Of a stretch of DNA of 64,000 bases, positions 1-12,054 are shown piece by piece. The stretch is from Amaranthus tricolor (Eukaryota; Streptophyta; Magnoliopsida; Caryophyllales; Amaranthaceae): NCBI RefSeq assembly GCF_026212465.1, contig NC_080048.1, positions 30,302,757 to 30,366,756 on the forward strand, written 5' to 3'. The notes beneath the pieces were generated by a model. The model searched no databases, was not told the DNA's origin, and worked only from the letters and a program-made list of their open reading frames with translations. The stretch's first letter is position 1, and every line of letters starts with the position of its first letter. A program made the position numbers and the translations under genes.

Positions 1-14
1 TGTGTGGGCACACA

Positions 15-938
15 TTGATGGATCGAATTAGGAACCAAGAGTTTACGGACAAACTAGGGGTAGCCTCTATTTCTAGAAAAATGCGCGAAAATAGATTGAG
101 GTGGCTTGGAGATGTGCAGAGAAAGACTTTCGACGCCCTTGTGAGGAGGGTAGAGAGCATTATAATAAGTAGGGGTGTTCAAAAATATTCATATCCGAAA
201 ACCCGATCCGAAAACCCGCTTTCCGATTTTTAAAAGCGGATAAATTACCCGGTTTCCAAAATTCGGATAAACCGGGTCGGGTACCCGGTATCCGGTTTTT
301 TTATTTTTTATTTTTTATTTTTTAATAAATTTTAATAATTTATGGAATTGTGGTTGTATTTTAATTAACTAATGTTTGTATTTTAATAGTTTATGACTAA
401 GTTAGTTAAGTATTTTAATATCTATTTCGAAAACCATAATGTTTTAGTTTTGCAATCATTTGATCTTTGTTCAATTTAACCATTCTCTTTGCGGAACAGT
501 TTATTTTTTTAGATGCAATGCTTTGTTGTTTGATTGCTGTTAACTAAGTTAACATATGATTTGAAAAAAAAACTTCAAATCTTGTTTAAGGATGAAGAGG
601 AAAAGTCTGCTGTTAACTAAGTCAACAAAGATCAAATTGTTAAAAAAATTAAGGAAAAAAAAAAAAAACAAAATCGAGTACCCGGTTTTCGACCCGGTTT
701 AAACCGGGTCGGATCCGGAATACAATTTTAGCTATTCGGAAAACCGGGTACCCGGTTTTTCGGAACCGGGTCGACCCGGTATCCGGTTTTGAACACCCCT
801 AATAATAAGGGTAAGAGGAGTGAAGGAAGTCCCAGGAGAACTTGGGATGAGCAAATAAAAGTTGACTTACATGAGTTAAACCTCTCTAAGGGCCTGACTA
901 GGGATATGGGTAGTTGGAGGCGTCATATCCATTTTTAG
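15..938 (+). pseudogene. LINE reverse transcriptase, C-terminal end (broken)
   Basis: The frame from 15 includes MRENRLRWLGDVQRK and a VRRVESII stretch; the frame resuming at about 810 encodes RRTWDEQIKVDLHELNLSKG followed by RDMGSWRRHIHF and a stop. The RWLG-VQR, TWDEQ and SWRR-IH blocks are the conserved C-terminal tail of plant RTE-type reverse transcriptases, downstream of the catalytic domain. The catalytic part lies outside the window. The frame is interrupted by the 632-bp hAT element at 170-801 plus its 8-bp TSD, and there is a separate one-base frame difference between the two halves. It cannot make a functional protein. Confidence 0.75.
170..801. mobile_element. Non-autonomous hAT element (MITE), 632 bp, TSD ATAATAAG
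   Basis: The ends are inverted repeats TAGGGGTGTTCAAAA / TTTTGAACACCCCTA. The element is flanked by a perfect 8-bp target-site duplication ATAATAAG at 162-169 and 802-809. The TAGGGGTG-type terminus and 8-bp TSD identify the hAT superfamily. There is no transposase. About 120 bp inside each end is packed with direct and inverted copies of ACCCGG / CCGGGT, many joined to GGTTTTC or GGTAT, while the middle is AT-rich. Such subterminal arrays are candidate transposase-binding sites. The insertion interrupts the LINE reading frame. Confidence 0.9.
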
Positions 939-1236
939 CCTACTGATGTACTCTTAGATTACCTTTTGGTGTTCTTACTCTCTTGCTTCTCTCGTTTCTT
1001 TTATTATTAGTTTTTTGTTTTCTTTTTTGCAGTTGGTTCTACTTATTTATTTTATTTTTAGGCATTTAATTTATATTTCCCGTGTAGTTACGTCTCTTTA
1101 TCTTCTCGAGCCGAGGGACTCTTTTGGCCGCGCTCTCCTTTATGGGTATGAGTTGCCGCCGTCCTTCCCTCCCCAGACCTTGTTCATAGTCTTTCTATGA
1201 GCGGGATACACTGGGTAGGATGATGATGATGATGAT

Positions 1237-2339
1237 ATTCGTTTAAAGACTAATAACGGGTGTCTCACAAGTCACATCAGGGGTTAGGAAATGGAAATTG
1301 AAATGGAAATTTTAAAGTTGTTTATAGGTGGGTTATTTGTCAAACTCCATCTATGGCTAAAAATAAACCGGGCCATCGGGTTTTCTTTACTTGAAAATCT
1401 GATTTTCTTTACTTGAAAATCTGATATTCTACATATATTTCACTTAGACATATTGTTGAACACTATACGCATTATATATTTCTGCATATATTTAAAACAA
1501 CTTTTCCGATTTTCTTTGCTTGAATATATTATTTTTCTTTACTTGAAAATCACATGTCGTAGAAAATATATGGTCAAAATTTCAGCTAAAAATGTATGGT
1601 CAAAGAGATGATTTTGCCTAATGTGTTCAGTTAAAAACAATGATTAGATTTAGTTATATCGTTTCACCCCTTATAAACCTCGTACATATTTAACTTGAAA
1701 AAAAAATTTCTCGCAAAATCATCGAACACATTACACTTGAAAATCTGAATTAACCAAACATTTTCAGTTAAAAATAATTAGTGCGTATAGTTGAAATTAA
1801 GTGAAAATAAGAGAAATTGATGTTCATTTTTGTTTCAATTTACATGAGCGTAAGAAAAAAAAGACCAATTTGAAGTAGATGATTTTGCGTGAAGATAACA
1901 AATTCCTTGTTTTTTGACTTAGCTTTTGATATTATTCTATATTGTTGAGTTGTTGTTGTGGGCTTGTAGTCTTGTAAGAAGTGGAGACCAAAGAGGTTAA
2001 ACAAGGTGCACATAATGGATTCTTTGTCTTGCAATGTAAGGTTTTCCTTATATTATTGTGTAATTGTGTTAATAATATATTTTTGTTATTTAAATAGTGT
2101 TGTTGTGTTACTGTTATGGCTCTATGATGAATAAAATTGCATATGTTGCAAATAATTAATGTTCAGATGAGCTCTCCAAATCCAAAAGACAATGCACTGT
2201 TGTATACTCCACTGATCAAACTGATGAAACAATACAATCAGATGCAAATACTAATACAATGGTTTTGGATTTTGAGGACCTATCCAAAAAGTTACTCCCT
2301 GATAAAAAAAGCTAAAGCAAGGATGTCAATATGTTGTTA
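1237..2339. other. AT-rich intergenic stretch, no gene recognised
   Basis: AT-rich sequence with repeated phrases such as TTTACTTGAAAATCTGAT near 1380-1550. Short open frames are present but none has codon or motif content that I recognise, and they are best regarded as chance frames. The right part grades into the 5' side of the hAT transposase relic. Confidence 0.5.
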
Positions 2340-3380
2340 GGATAACTAAGAGAACATGTGAGTATTGGGTACATTTTGTTGATTATTTTGAAAATGGTTT
2401 GTTGCGTTGTGAGTGCAAGTATTGTGATAAGACTTTTCTTGTTTTAGAAATGTAAAAGGCTCAAAAAATATTAAGCTGCATATGGGTAAATGTCTTGCTA
2501 ATCCTATGAATACAAGTAAGGGAAAACAAGTTGAGTTATTTTTTCAACAAGGGGATAGGGATAAGTTTGGGGATGATTGTGAAGGGAAATTGAAGTTTGA
2601 ATTTTAATTTGAAGGACGTTAAGAATGCAGTAGATGAAATGATTATCATTGATGAGTGTCGTTTTAGTCAAGTTGATAAACCCGTATTTAGACGATCAAT
2701 GTCTGTTGCTTGCCCTAGATTTCAAATGGCATCTCGTACTACTATTGCTCGTGATTGTTACGTAATGTACAAAAATGAAAGAGATAGGTATAAAGATTTT
2801 TTAAAGCATTGTCAAAGAGTTAGTGTGACTATTGATACTTGATCATCAATCCAAAGAATCAATTACATGTGTCTCACCCTTCACTTTATTGATAATGATT
2901 GAAAATTGCATAAAAAAATTATTAAAATTTTGTCCAATTTCAAGTCATAAAGGTGAGACCATTATTAAGGCTGTTGAGGCTTGTTTACAATTTTGGGAAA
3001 TTGAGGAAAAATTTTCACTATCAATGCTAGTTCCAATGACGTTGCTTGTGTTTACTTCAGAAAATTAGTTCAACGAAATAGGGCTAATTGTATTGGAGAT
3101 AGAAAGTATTTCATATGAGCTGCATTGCTCATATCATTAATCTTATTGTATGGGATGGCATTAAAGAATATGGTGTGTGCATTAATAGGATAAGAAATGC
3201 TGTGAAATATATTAAGAACTCTTGTGCTAGAATTCAAAGGTTTAAAGATCTTGTACTAAATATAATATTCAAAGCAAATTTTCATTGTGTTTTGATGTTC
3301 CTACTCGATGGAACTCCACTTATGATATGTTGGATACAACTATCAAATTTGAACCTGTTTTGGTGGGATAACTCTACTTA
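2340..3380 (+). pseudogene. hAT transposase (RICESLEEPER / Ac-like), 5' two thirds, broken
   Basis: Conceptual translation across several frames gives a BED zinc finger at about 2370-2500 (W-x-x-F, then CKYCDK, then KLHMGKC, that is C-x2-C ... H-x4-C). It continues at 2597-2842 with VDKPVFRRSMSVACPRFQM and NERDRYKDFLKHCQRVSVTI, and at 3115-3320 with CIAHIINLIVWDGIK and the W-N-S-T-Y-D block. These blocks in this order are the N-terminal and DDE-core region of plant hAT transposases. At least four frameshifts and stops separate them, and the C-terminal hAT dimerisation domain is absent because similarity stops near 3380. I see no TIR or TSD pair, so this is a relic. Confidence 0.8.
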
Positions 3381-3660
3381 GGGGTGCACACTAGTCCAAA
3401 CTCAGACCAGATCAGACATTGATAAGTTGGATATAGCTATCAAATTTGAACCTATTTTTGGCTCTCCAGTCTCCGGTCTTAGTTTCTTAAAGACAAATAC
3501 AAAAATAACAAAAACAATTCAAAAGTAGTTTTTAAGTTCACATCATAACTCATGAAGCACAATATGCAAAAATTCACTATGTTCTATTCAATTCCCCTTC
3601 AAAAGTATAGTTACTTAGGATTCCTAGAGCAATCCTTTCAATTGGTATCAAAGCTTTGTT
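3381..3660 (+). other. Short duplication, hAT-like terminus and copia-type PBS remnant
   Basis: At 3380-3390 the sequence reads TAGGGGTGCAC, a hAT-like terminus. A stretch of the hAT transposase relic at 3329-3361 is repeated with a few changes at 3426-3459 on the other side of it. Further on, a sequence ending TTTCA at 3640 is followed by TGGTATCAAAGC at 3643-3654. This resembles the end of a copia LTR followed by an initiator-Met-tRNA primer binding site. No matching element body follows, because L1 sequence begins within about 100 bp, so this is at best a truncated LTR. Confidence 0.35.
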
Positions 3661-3772
3661 CATTGTAAAACTAGATTTAACAATCTTGGGCGATTAGATG
3701 GGCGATTAAGCCGTCTTCCCTACAAGCATCTCAACCAGATCTGACCAGCATATTAATACATTTACCGGCGGC

Positions 3773-5325
3773 ATGAGGGGAGGTCGAGGATCAAGAGGAG
3801 GAGGAAGAGGTAAAGGTGATGATTCGCGCTGCTCAGCCATAACCACGAGAAGTGGTAAGAACAGGTCAGGCGAGCTAACTGGGGGGACCACTGGAGAAGA
3901 CGAATTTAATGGCATCGGAGATGGCAATTCAGGCGAGCCTATAGATAAGGTTAGTGAATAGAGAGTGCACCAGACCTGTACAAAGGATGAGGGGAAAGAA
4001 GGGCATATCAGTAACGAATTGAAGAAACTCAAGGTTCAATTGGAAACCTTGCAATTACACATCCAGAGCATGGAACGAAGGTCGCCACCAGTAGAAGCAC
4101 CACAGTCAAAGCTCGACGGAAATGGCAGGAGGAATCAGACACAGTCGCAGGATGATTTTCCAACCCTCGGGAGACAACCCGCTACTGACAGGACGCCACA
4201 GTTGGTCGCAAACACTATGTTGCTAACCTCGTGGAGGGATAAGGTATCTTGTTCTAATGCCCCTTAAATTTGTTCCATCTTCCCTTGAAAATGGTAAACC
4301 AGTTGTGCATATTGAGTCTCATGATGTAGAAGATTTAGTGAATGTGTAGGAAAGAGCTGTTGTGTTTTATGTGGTTCGAGGAAATACTAATGTTGATATT
4401 ATACGTGTTTTCATTCGTAAACACTGGACTCATGTCCTAATGCCTACCATTCACCCACATGAGGAAGGCCACTTCCTCCTGAAATTCAACTCAGAGAGCG
4501 ATTGCTCTGATATCCTTGAAGGAGGTCCGTATTTCCTTAACAGAGCCCCAATAGTTGTGAAAAAAATGGAGTGTAAACTTTGATTTCAAGGCAGAGATTC
4601 TGAGGGTTATTTCGGTGTGGATTAGATTACCTAGTCTCCCTCTACATTGTTGGGGAGAAGAAACACCGAGTAGAATTGTGAGTGTTGTTGGTGTTTCAGT
4701 CCTAGCGGATGAGTGTACCATGAATCAAAGAAAGGTGTCTTTTGCTAGAGTGTTGGTGGAAGTGGATATAACCCAGGAATTTGTTAAGGAGATCAGTGTG
4801 CGAGATAATACAGGAAGATAATTCACTCAAAAAGCCATACCAGAATGGCGACCGTTCTTTTGCTGCAAATGTAATAAGGTGGGACATGAGTGCAAGGATA
4901 AAAATGAACCACTCCACAACCACGTGGAGCAACCTGGAAAAGCTAAGAAGAAAATAAAAGGCGATAGGAGAATGTGGATCCCGCTGACTATTGCCAAAGT
5001 TTTAAAGGATGTCATGAATGTTGAGGACCTCCGATCCAAATTGGCAACAGTCGCACCCCAAGAAGAAGAGAATCTAGAGATAGAGTGTGAGCCATCAAAT
5101 AACCTATAGAAGCATAACACAAATAGCATCAGCAGTCAAGAGGAGGATAATGAAGAGGGATGGACCCCAGTTGCTCCAGGGAAGGCAGCACGCAAACACC
5201 AGCTCAAGAGGACAAGTAATAAACCTTAAGTTGCAGAGCTAGAAGCAGCGAATGTGGGTATAAGAGATCAAGAAGATAATGAAGCACCTAGCCTGACTAG
5301 CCTGGAAAGGGACGGAAACCCTTAA
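3773..5325 (+). pseudogene. Plant L1 LINE ORF1 (DUF4283 / zinc-knuckle protein), broken
   Basis: The region begins with an Arg/Gly-rich stretch (MRGGRGSRGGGRGKGDD). Then come a coiled-coil-like segment around 4010-4080, the phrase DDFPTLGR near 4155, and a DUF4283-like block at 4340-4720 (FIRKHWTH, EGHFLLKFNSESD, VWIRLPSLPLHCW). A degenerate CCHC knuckle, CCKCNKVGHECKDK, lies near 4860, and an acidic tail contains EEGWTPVAPGKA. This order is the usual nucleic-acid-binding ORF1 of plant L1 elements, which packages LINE RNA and sits directly upstream of the endonuclease-RT ORF2. Stops and frame changes at 3958, 4264, 4347, 4580, 4818 and 5107 make it non-functional. Confidence 0.7.
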
Positions 5326-5339
5326 ATTTCCTCACCCTA

Positions 5340-6762
5340 ATGATTATCTCAACCTGGAATGTAAAGGGCATGAATAGCCGTGATAAAGCCAAGGAAGTCC
5401 AACGCTTTCTTGAGATAAATAACGTCAGTGTGATAGGGTTGATGGAGACTAAGATTAGAGAAGTAAATGCTAAGAAAATCTATAAAAAGCTTGGCAATAA
5501 GTGGAATTGGAGTTCCAACTATAATCATCATGAGAAGGAACGAGTATGGGTTAGTTGGAGATATGACAGATGTAAGCTAGAAACATGTGAGACTCATCAA
5601 CAATACATTGCCACAATAATCAGCCCCATTAACATGGAGGAGAGCTTTCATGTCGTCTTTATTTATGGTCTTCATAGTGTAAGGGACCGAAAAGAGCTTT
5701 GGTTAGAGTTGCTGCGATTAAGCCACAACACCCCTTGCCTCTTCATTGGTGATTTTAATGCTATATACAAAGAGGAGCACAGAAAGAATGGCTCACAGGT
5801 TCAACATATGAGATGTACGATATGCGTAATTGGATTGAAGACAAGTAGCTTCACTCAGTCATAGAGCGAGGTCATAAGTTCTCCTGGACTAATAAGGAGA
5901 AAGGGGAAAAGCGCACCTTAATAAATCTAGATCATGCTATAGGGAATCTCCAACAGATGGACAGGTATAGTCAAGTGAGTGTCTGTTATGCTAATCCTCA
6001 AACGTCAGATCACACTCCCATTATTTTGACCCTCACCCGTCAAAACCAGAAGGAGAGCAAGCCATTCCGCTTCCTCAACTATTTGTGTGAGCACCAGGAT
6101 TTCCTAAAGGTGGTAAGGGAGGCTTGGCAGACCACAACTAAAGGCACAGGGCTGCAGAAGCTTTGGTACAAGATGAAAAATGTCAAAATAGGCCTAAAAC
6201 AGTTGCACACAAAGGAGTTCTCAGGGATCAACGATAAAATTAAAGAGTGGGAAGGTAATCTTTATAATATCCAAACTGCAATGCAAACTAGCCCCATGGC
6301 TGACGAGCTTCACCAACGAGAACAAGAAGCAACCATACAAGTGAGAAGGTGGAGAAAAGTTGAAGACATGACGCTTCTTCAAAATGCCAGAATCAATAAA
6401 ATAAGAAATGGAGACGAGAATACTGCTTACTTCCATGCTACCATCAAAGAGAGGCGGGCTTCTATTACTATCTATGAGCTTCAAGATGCTGAGGGCAAGT
6501 GGCACAACAATACAGGAGAGATCCACAACGAGATTACCCAGTTTTACCAAAAGCTCCAAGGTACGACGGTTATTAATCTTCAGATGATCGACAAGAACAT
6601 TATGAGAGAAGGTCGCCAAATTAATGCCAGCAACGGTCAGATTCTTATCCAGGAGGTGAGCGAGGAAAAGATAAAAGAAGCCCTCTTCGGGATGAGTGAC
6701 AACAAAGCCCCAGGAGTCGATGGATTTAATGCCTACTTCTTCAAAAACACACGGGATATTAT
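5340..6762 (+). pseudogene. Plant L1 LINE ORF2: AP-like endonuclease and start of RT (truncated)
   Basis: The ATG at 5340 starts MIISTWNVKGMNSRDKAKEV, followed by GLMETKIR, LFIGDFNAI at about 5745 and SDHTPIIL at about 6008. These are the N, E, D-x-N and SDH catalytic motifs of the L1 apurinic-like endonuclease that nicks target DNA. A frame change near 5800 and a TAG near 5850 break the endonuclease. From 5957 the frame runs on through the linker (RWRKVED, NGDENTAYFHA) into the RT start at about 6690 (DNKAPGVDGFNAYFFK). It ends near 6762, where CACTA-derived repeats begin. The catalytic part of RT, the C-terminus and any poly(A) tail are missing. Confidence 0.85.
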
Positions 6763-7076
6763 AGATTCTAACCATTTCAACACAATAATATATACCAAAT
6801 AGTGTTGTGTGCCAAGTTTCATGCGAAACAAACCAAGTTTGAACCACTTTATGCGAGAGAGTGCCAAAAATCCTTAAAAAACCTCAAAAACGCAACTTAG
6901 CACGTAATTTCAAGCATATGACTATTGTTTTAGATTCTAACCATTTCAACACAATAATATATACCAAATAGTATTGTGTACCAAGTTTCGTGCAAAACAA
7001 ACTAAGTTTTAATTACTTTATGCGACATAGTGCCAAAAACGCTTAAATGAAACGTATTTCGAATAGTGTTGTGCAC
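6763..7076 (-). repeat. ~169-bp tandem repeats inside the CACTA-1 Ulp1 intron
   Basis: About two copies of a unit containing CACAATAATATATACCAAAT then AGT(G/A)TTGTGT(G/A)CC recur at 6784 and 6952, a period of about 168 bp. The same unit occurs in reverse orientation in CACTA-2 at 17692-18278 and once, partially, at 11907-12020. On the minus strand the array begins just after a good splice donor (AAG|GTGCAC at 7077/7076), so it lies inside an intron of the Ulp1-like gene. The intron's 3' end is missing because the element stops at L1 sequence. Confidence 0.7.
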
Positions 7077-7973
7077 CTTTAATATTTTCCATTTTGGATA
7101 TGTGGCTCTCGAACTAGATCCAATTTCCCCAAGCAGTTTCTTCATTTTTCTGAAACACATGGGAAAATTAGAACTATTTATATATCAATGCATGTAATAA
7201 TATTAATGTCATACTATATATATACATATAACACTCAAAATAAATTGGTAAAATTTATAAAATTTCACATTCAACAAGGCTTTGAATCGTGTGTTGTGAG
7301 GCGGGCTTTGAGATTTATGTAACTAGTTAAAGACGTGCACGGTATTAGGTGAAGGAAATATGACTAAAAGTATCCAATGCAAACTACGCAAATTTAAAAT
7401 CAAAAAATTAGAGAATATGTGAACTTAGATAAAAATCAAAAAATAAGTTCAGTTTCAAAAGTAAAACCTACTCTTCCACATATGAAGCCAGAATGAAAGT
7501 GTGTTTATATGTAAGCGAATATTTCAAAGCAGTCTCAATGTATGCTTTGACGTCATCTGGCACATTTACGCATCTAATACCCGAAATCCTTTCAGGACAA
7601 AACCATCCAATTTTTATTGGAGGTTCGTAAAAATTTAACTCCTCAAAAGCCGCACTAAACTCACGAATAAGAAAATTTTGTCAGTAATTTGGTTATTAAA
7701 ACAATTAAAAAATAAAGCCCAAATTGTAAGATAATGAACATCACCTCATGTAGACATGGATAAGAGCTACATTCTACATGTCTCCTCTCGAAAATTGCCC
7801 AATATCATTCGGACTGATAATTACAAAAGGCTTTTTAGCAAAGCTGAATTGGTCCTTTTCCAGGGGTAGCATGATTGGGTCCTCCTCACACATGCAAGAT
7901 GCACATGTGTGCAGCCATTTGCAATCTGGAGAGAGATCTTTTAGTTCCGCATTAGTCAAAATTAGATTGGTTG

Positions 7974-9659
<1,686 letters not shown>

Positions 9660-9777
9660 GGTTGCCATCGACTTTGAACCTGCCGACGCCTTTGATGAGG
9701 AACCGATCTCTCTCTTAGAGCCCTTTGGACTCTTTTGCTATTTGAATTTTTACAATTTAATTAGTGTAATCATGCAA

Positions 9778-10330
9778 TTAAAATAATAAAATAAATAAGA
9801 TACAAATGATTATTACCTTGGTAGTGAATCGGACCCAAGCATATGGCCTTGCGACGAAACTACTTTGGGCGTCTGATAGTTTCTCAAGGCTCCATTCTGG
9901 CATTGGAACTGGGAGTGAGAAATCTTCAAACTCCTTTACAATAGTTTCTACGGTCACACTTATGTGGCCACCTGTAACAGGCATGGAATGCACTATTTGG
10001 CCTTCTTTGGTTGGTTGTGCCACACGTTACTAAGACAACAATAGAGAACAAGGAGTCGCCTCTTGGAAATAGTGTCATTTAGTATACTTAGTATCAAAAT
10101 ATAAAAAAACACGCTACAATTTAAATTAATAGGCACTTATATGTTAAAAAATTATGTACCTTTACCACAAGCTCGGGTGTTGGCTCGATATTTTGAGCAA
10201 CGGAGTTCACGGTCTCCGGTGTAGGATTTTGAGCTTCGGGGGTAGTAAAGGGCTGGGGTGTTGGCTTGGGTGTTCGCTCGACCGAAGCCTTAGGATCCCA
10301 TGTTGTTTCTGCTGATCCTCGACAATCATA
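9778..10330 (-). pseudogene. CACTA-1 DUF8039-like domain and proline-rich segment
   Basis: The minus-strand frame from 10023 encodes EGQIVHSMPVTGGHISVTVE followed by SLPVPMPEWSLEKLSDAQSS and FVARPYAWVRF. This fits the DUF8039-type block (V-H-x-x-P ... V-x-V ... LPVPIP ... FVAWP) found upstream of Ulp1 domains in plant CACTA proteins. To its right, at about 10160-10330, the same strand encodes a Pro/Thr/Glu-rich low-complexity linker. AT-rich gaps with splice-like borders separate it from neighbouring pieces, so the original gene was multi-exonic. Function unknown. Confidence 0.55.
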
Positions 10331-10689
10331 TTTTCCAAGTCTACAATGGGTGCTCCCATCTTCTACAAAACGAATGCAACTTTGTCAAGTACGTTCTTCG
10401 TAATTTCCCTTCGAAGGGTCGCTACTTCTTTAGGTAGCATCATTCTTGATTGAGTAGCGACACACTCTTTGCCGAAGGACTTTCTCTAAGACCATATGCA
10501 ATGAATCAACATTGCCTCTAAGGGTGAACTCCCCCGTTGCTTCTTTTTCCTTCCAACCCATCTGTTCAAATAAAAAGTGACATATATTTCAATTAGTTTA
10601 TAGTAAATCAAAGCCAAAAAATACAAAACAAATCAAGCATATAATTAATAATTTTAAAAACTCACCACCGCATCAGCAACTTTCTTCGT

Positions 10690-11906
10690 TCCCGGATCAG
10701 TAATGGTAAATTTACCACTTGAATCTCAGGAATGAAATCCGCAGTACCAATCTTGCACCCGATTTCTAGCAGGAGTATTCACGGATACAGAGGTAGCCAT
10801 AGATGAGGTCGTGGGACTCTGAATGGGGTATAAACTCGCATCCGCCCACTCTTTTCGGGCCTCATCATACGTTTTTGGGCCCAAGCGATGGTAAAACTTC
10901 CTTTCGTATGCTGATTCAGATGCTTTACCATGCTTTTCCTAATTAATCAATAAAAATCAAATGTCATATATTAGTTTAATGATTGAATCAAAAGAAGTAA
11001 AATTAAATCAAAAGCTATAATATAATGGAATACTTACAACTTCGGTGGGAGTTGTTTTTTTGGCAACAAACACTTTCCATTCATTCTTCGATATATGATC
11101 CCATATTTCATAGGGCATCTTTGCAGGTGCTTGGTCTCCACCTTCGTTTCCACCTTCGCTTCCCGTTTTGACCTTCTTGGTCTTACGGGCACTTTTTTAG
11201 TGATCCAGCCAGTTACAAGCTTGGATTTGAAATCTCTGAATCTTTCAGCAACAGCTGAAAGAGAAACATTCTTTTTCTCTTTTTCATTCTCAATGTGAAA
11301 AAGATTCTACGAAAAAGAAAAATTATATTTATTAGTGTCAATTAAATTAATTTTAAAATGAAACTAAATAAATAAAAATAGTAAAGTTGCTTACCACAGT
11401 ATCATCCCATAGAGAGTTCTTCAAATGCTCTGGAACATCGTTCGATGCGTACATATGCCGATTTGTTTTCCATATTGCCTACACCATTTGCCACAAGGTT
11501 GACCCAATGCATTGTATTCCAAGTGCATGGGTTCTGTGACTTTGAGGCTTTTCTTAGGACCTTGTCCTTTTCTGTTCTTATGACCAATGCTAGTAGTGGT
11601 AGTGGGAACATCCGCTGGTACTATGTTTACCTTCGAGGGATATGGTGGGGCGTCTTCAGCCATACTCTCGTATGTAACGTATGGGTCGTCATCCTCTTTG
11701 TCACCCCTCTCTTCGGAGTCATAATCATCATCAATTATGTCCTTCTCCATCTCGGGATCATAGTCCTTATCCGACTCACTATGATGCTCATTATTAGAAG
11801 CCTCAATCTCGGGGACAATTTCATCTCTTAAAACGTGCATTGTAGATGAGTACTTGAATGAATGTGAATAGAAATATATTAGAACAACATAGGAATGTAA
11901 TTTCAA
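10690..11906 (-). pseudogene. CACTA-1 Transposase_24 (Ptta/En/Spm) -like region
   Basis: From 11906 leftward the minus strand encodes a very acidic N-terminal segment (DKDYDPEMEKDIIDDDYDSE), then a basic stretch and LEYNALGQPCGK near 11500. After an intron-like gap, an 11080-10700 piece contains KASESAYERKFYHRLGPKTY and DEARKEWADASLYPIQS. The NALGQP-GK motif and the G-(K/P)-x-Y-x-E-A...W block are typical of the Ptta/En/Spm-type protein family (PF03004) that accompanies tnp2 in plant CACTA elements. Two overlapping frames near 11421-11611 show a frameshift at the NALGQP region. It is a pseudogene. Confidence 0.6.
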
Positions 11907-12020
11907 TTATAGCCATTGTAACACAATAATATATACCAAATAGTGTTGTGTGCCAAGTTTCATGCAAAACAAACTAAGTATGAACTAATTTAAGCGAGAA
12001 AGTGCCAAAAAAGCATAAAT
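11907..12020 (-). repeat. Single partial copy of the CACTA ~169-bp repeat
   Basis: The sequence from about 11919 (GTAACACAATAATATATACC, then AAATAGTGTTGTGTGCC) through GTGCCAAAAAAGCATAAAT near 12020 matches the tandem units at 6763-7076, in the same orientation. It lies between the Transposase_24-like region and the tnp2 gene, where another intron or intergenic gap of the element would be. This shows that the repeat is dispersed within the element as well as tandem. Confidence 0.65.
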
Positions 12021-12054
12021 ACTTCATACCTAATGAATCAATTAATCTAAATGT

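Larger units (their letters stand above)
1..1236 (+). mobile_element. 3' end of an RTE-type LINE, interrupted by a hAT MITE
   Basis: This is the tail of a non-LTR retrotransposon that runs in from the left edge. It holds the last part of the reverse-transcriptase reading frame up to the TAG at 936-938, then about 280 bp of 3' UTR, and ends in six GAT units at 1219-1236. A GC-rich 3' end reading GCGGGATACACTGGGTA followed by a simple trinucleotide tail is typical of plant RTE-clade LINEs. The copy is 5' truncated by the window and split at 162-809 by a hAT MITE. After removing the MITE and one TSD copy the frames on the two sides still differ by one base, so the LINE was already degenerate or has decayed since. 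Confidence 0.75.

Noticed and set aside
3643..3654. TGGTATCAAAGC and similar sites considered as tRNA-gene fragments
   Set aside because: They fit primer binding sites next to LTR ends; no cloverleaf with A and B boxes can be formed.
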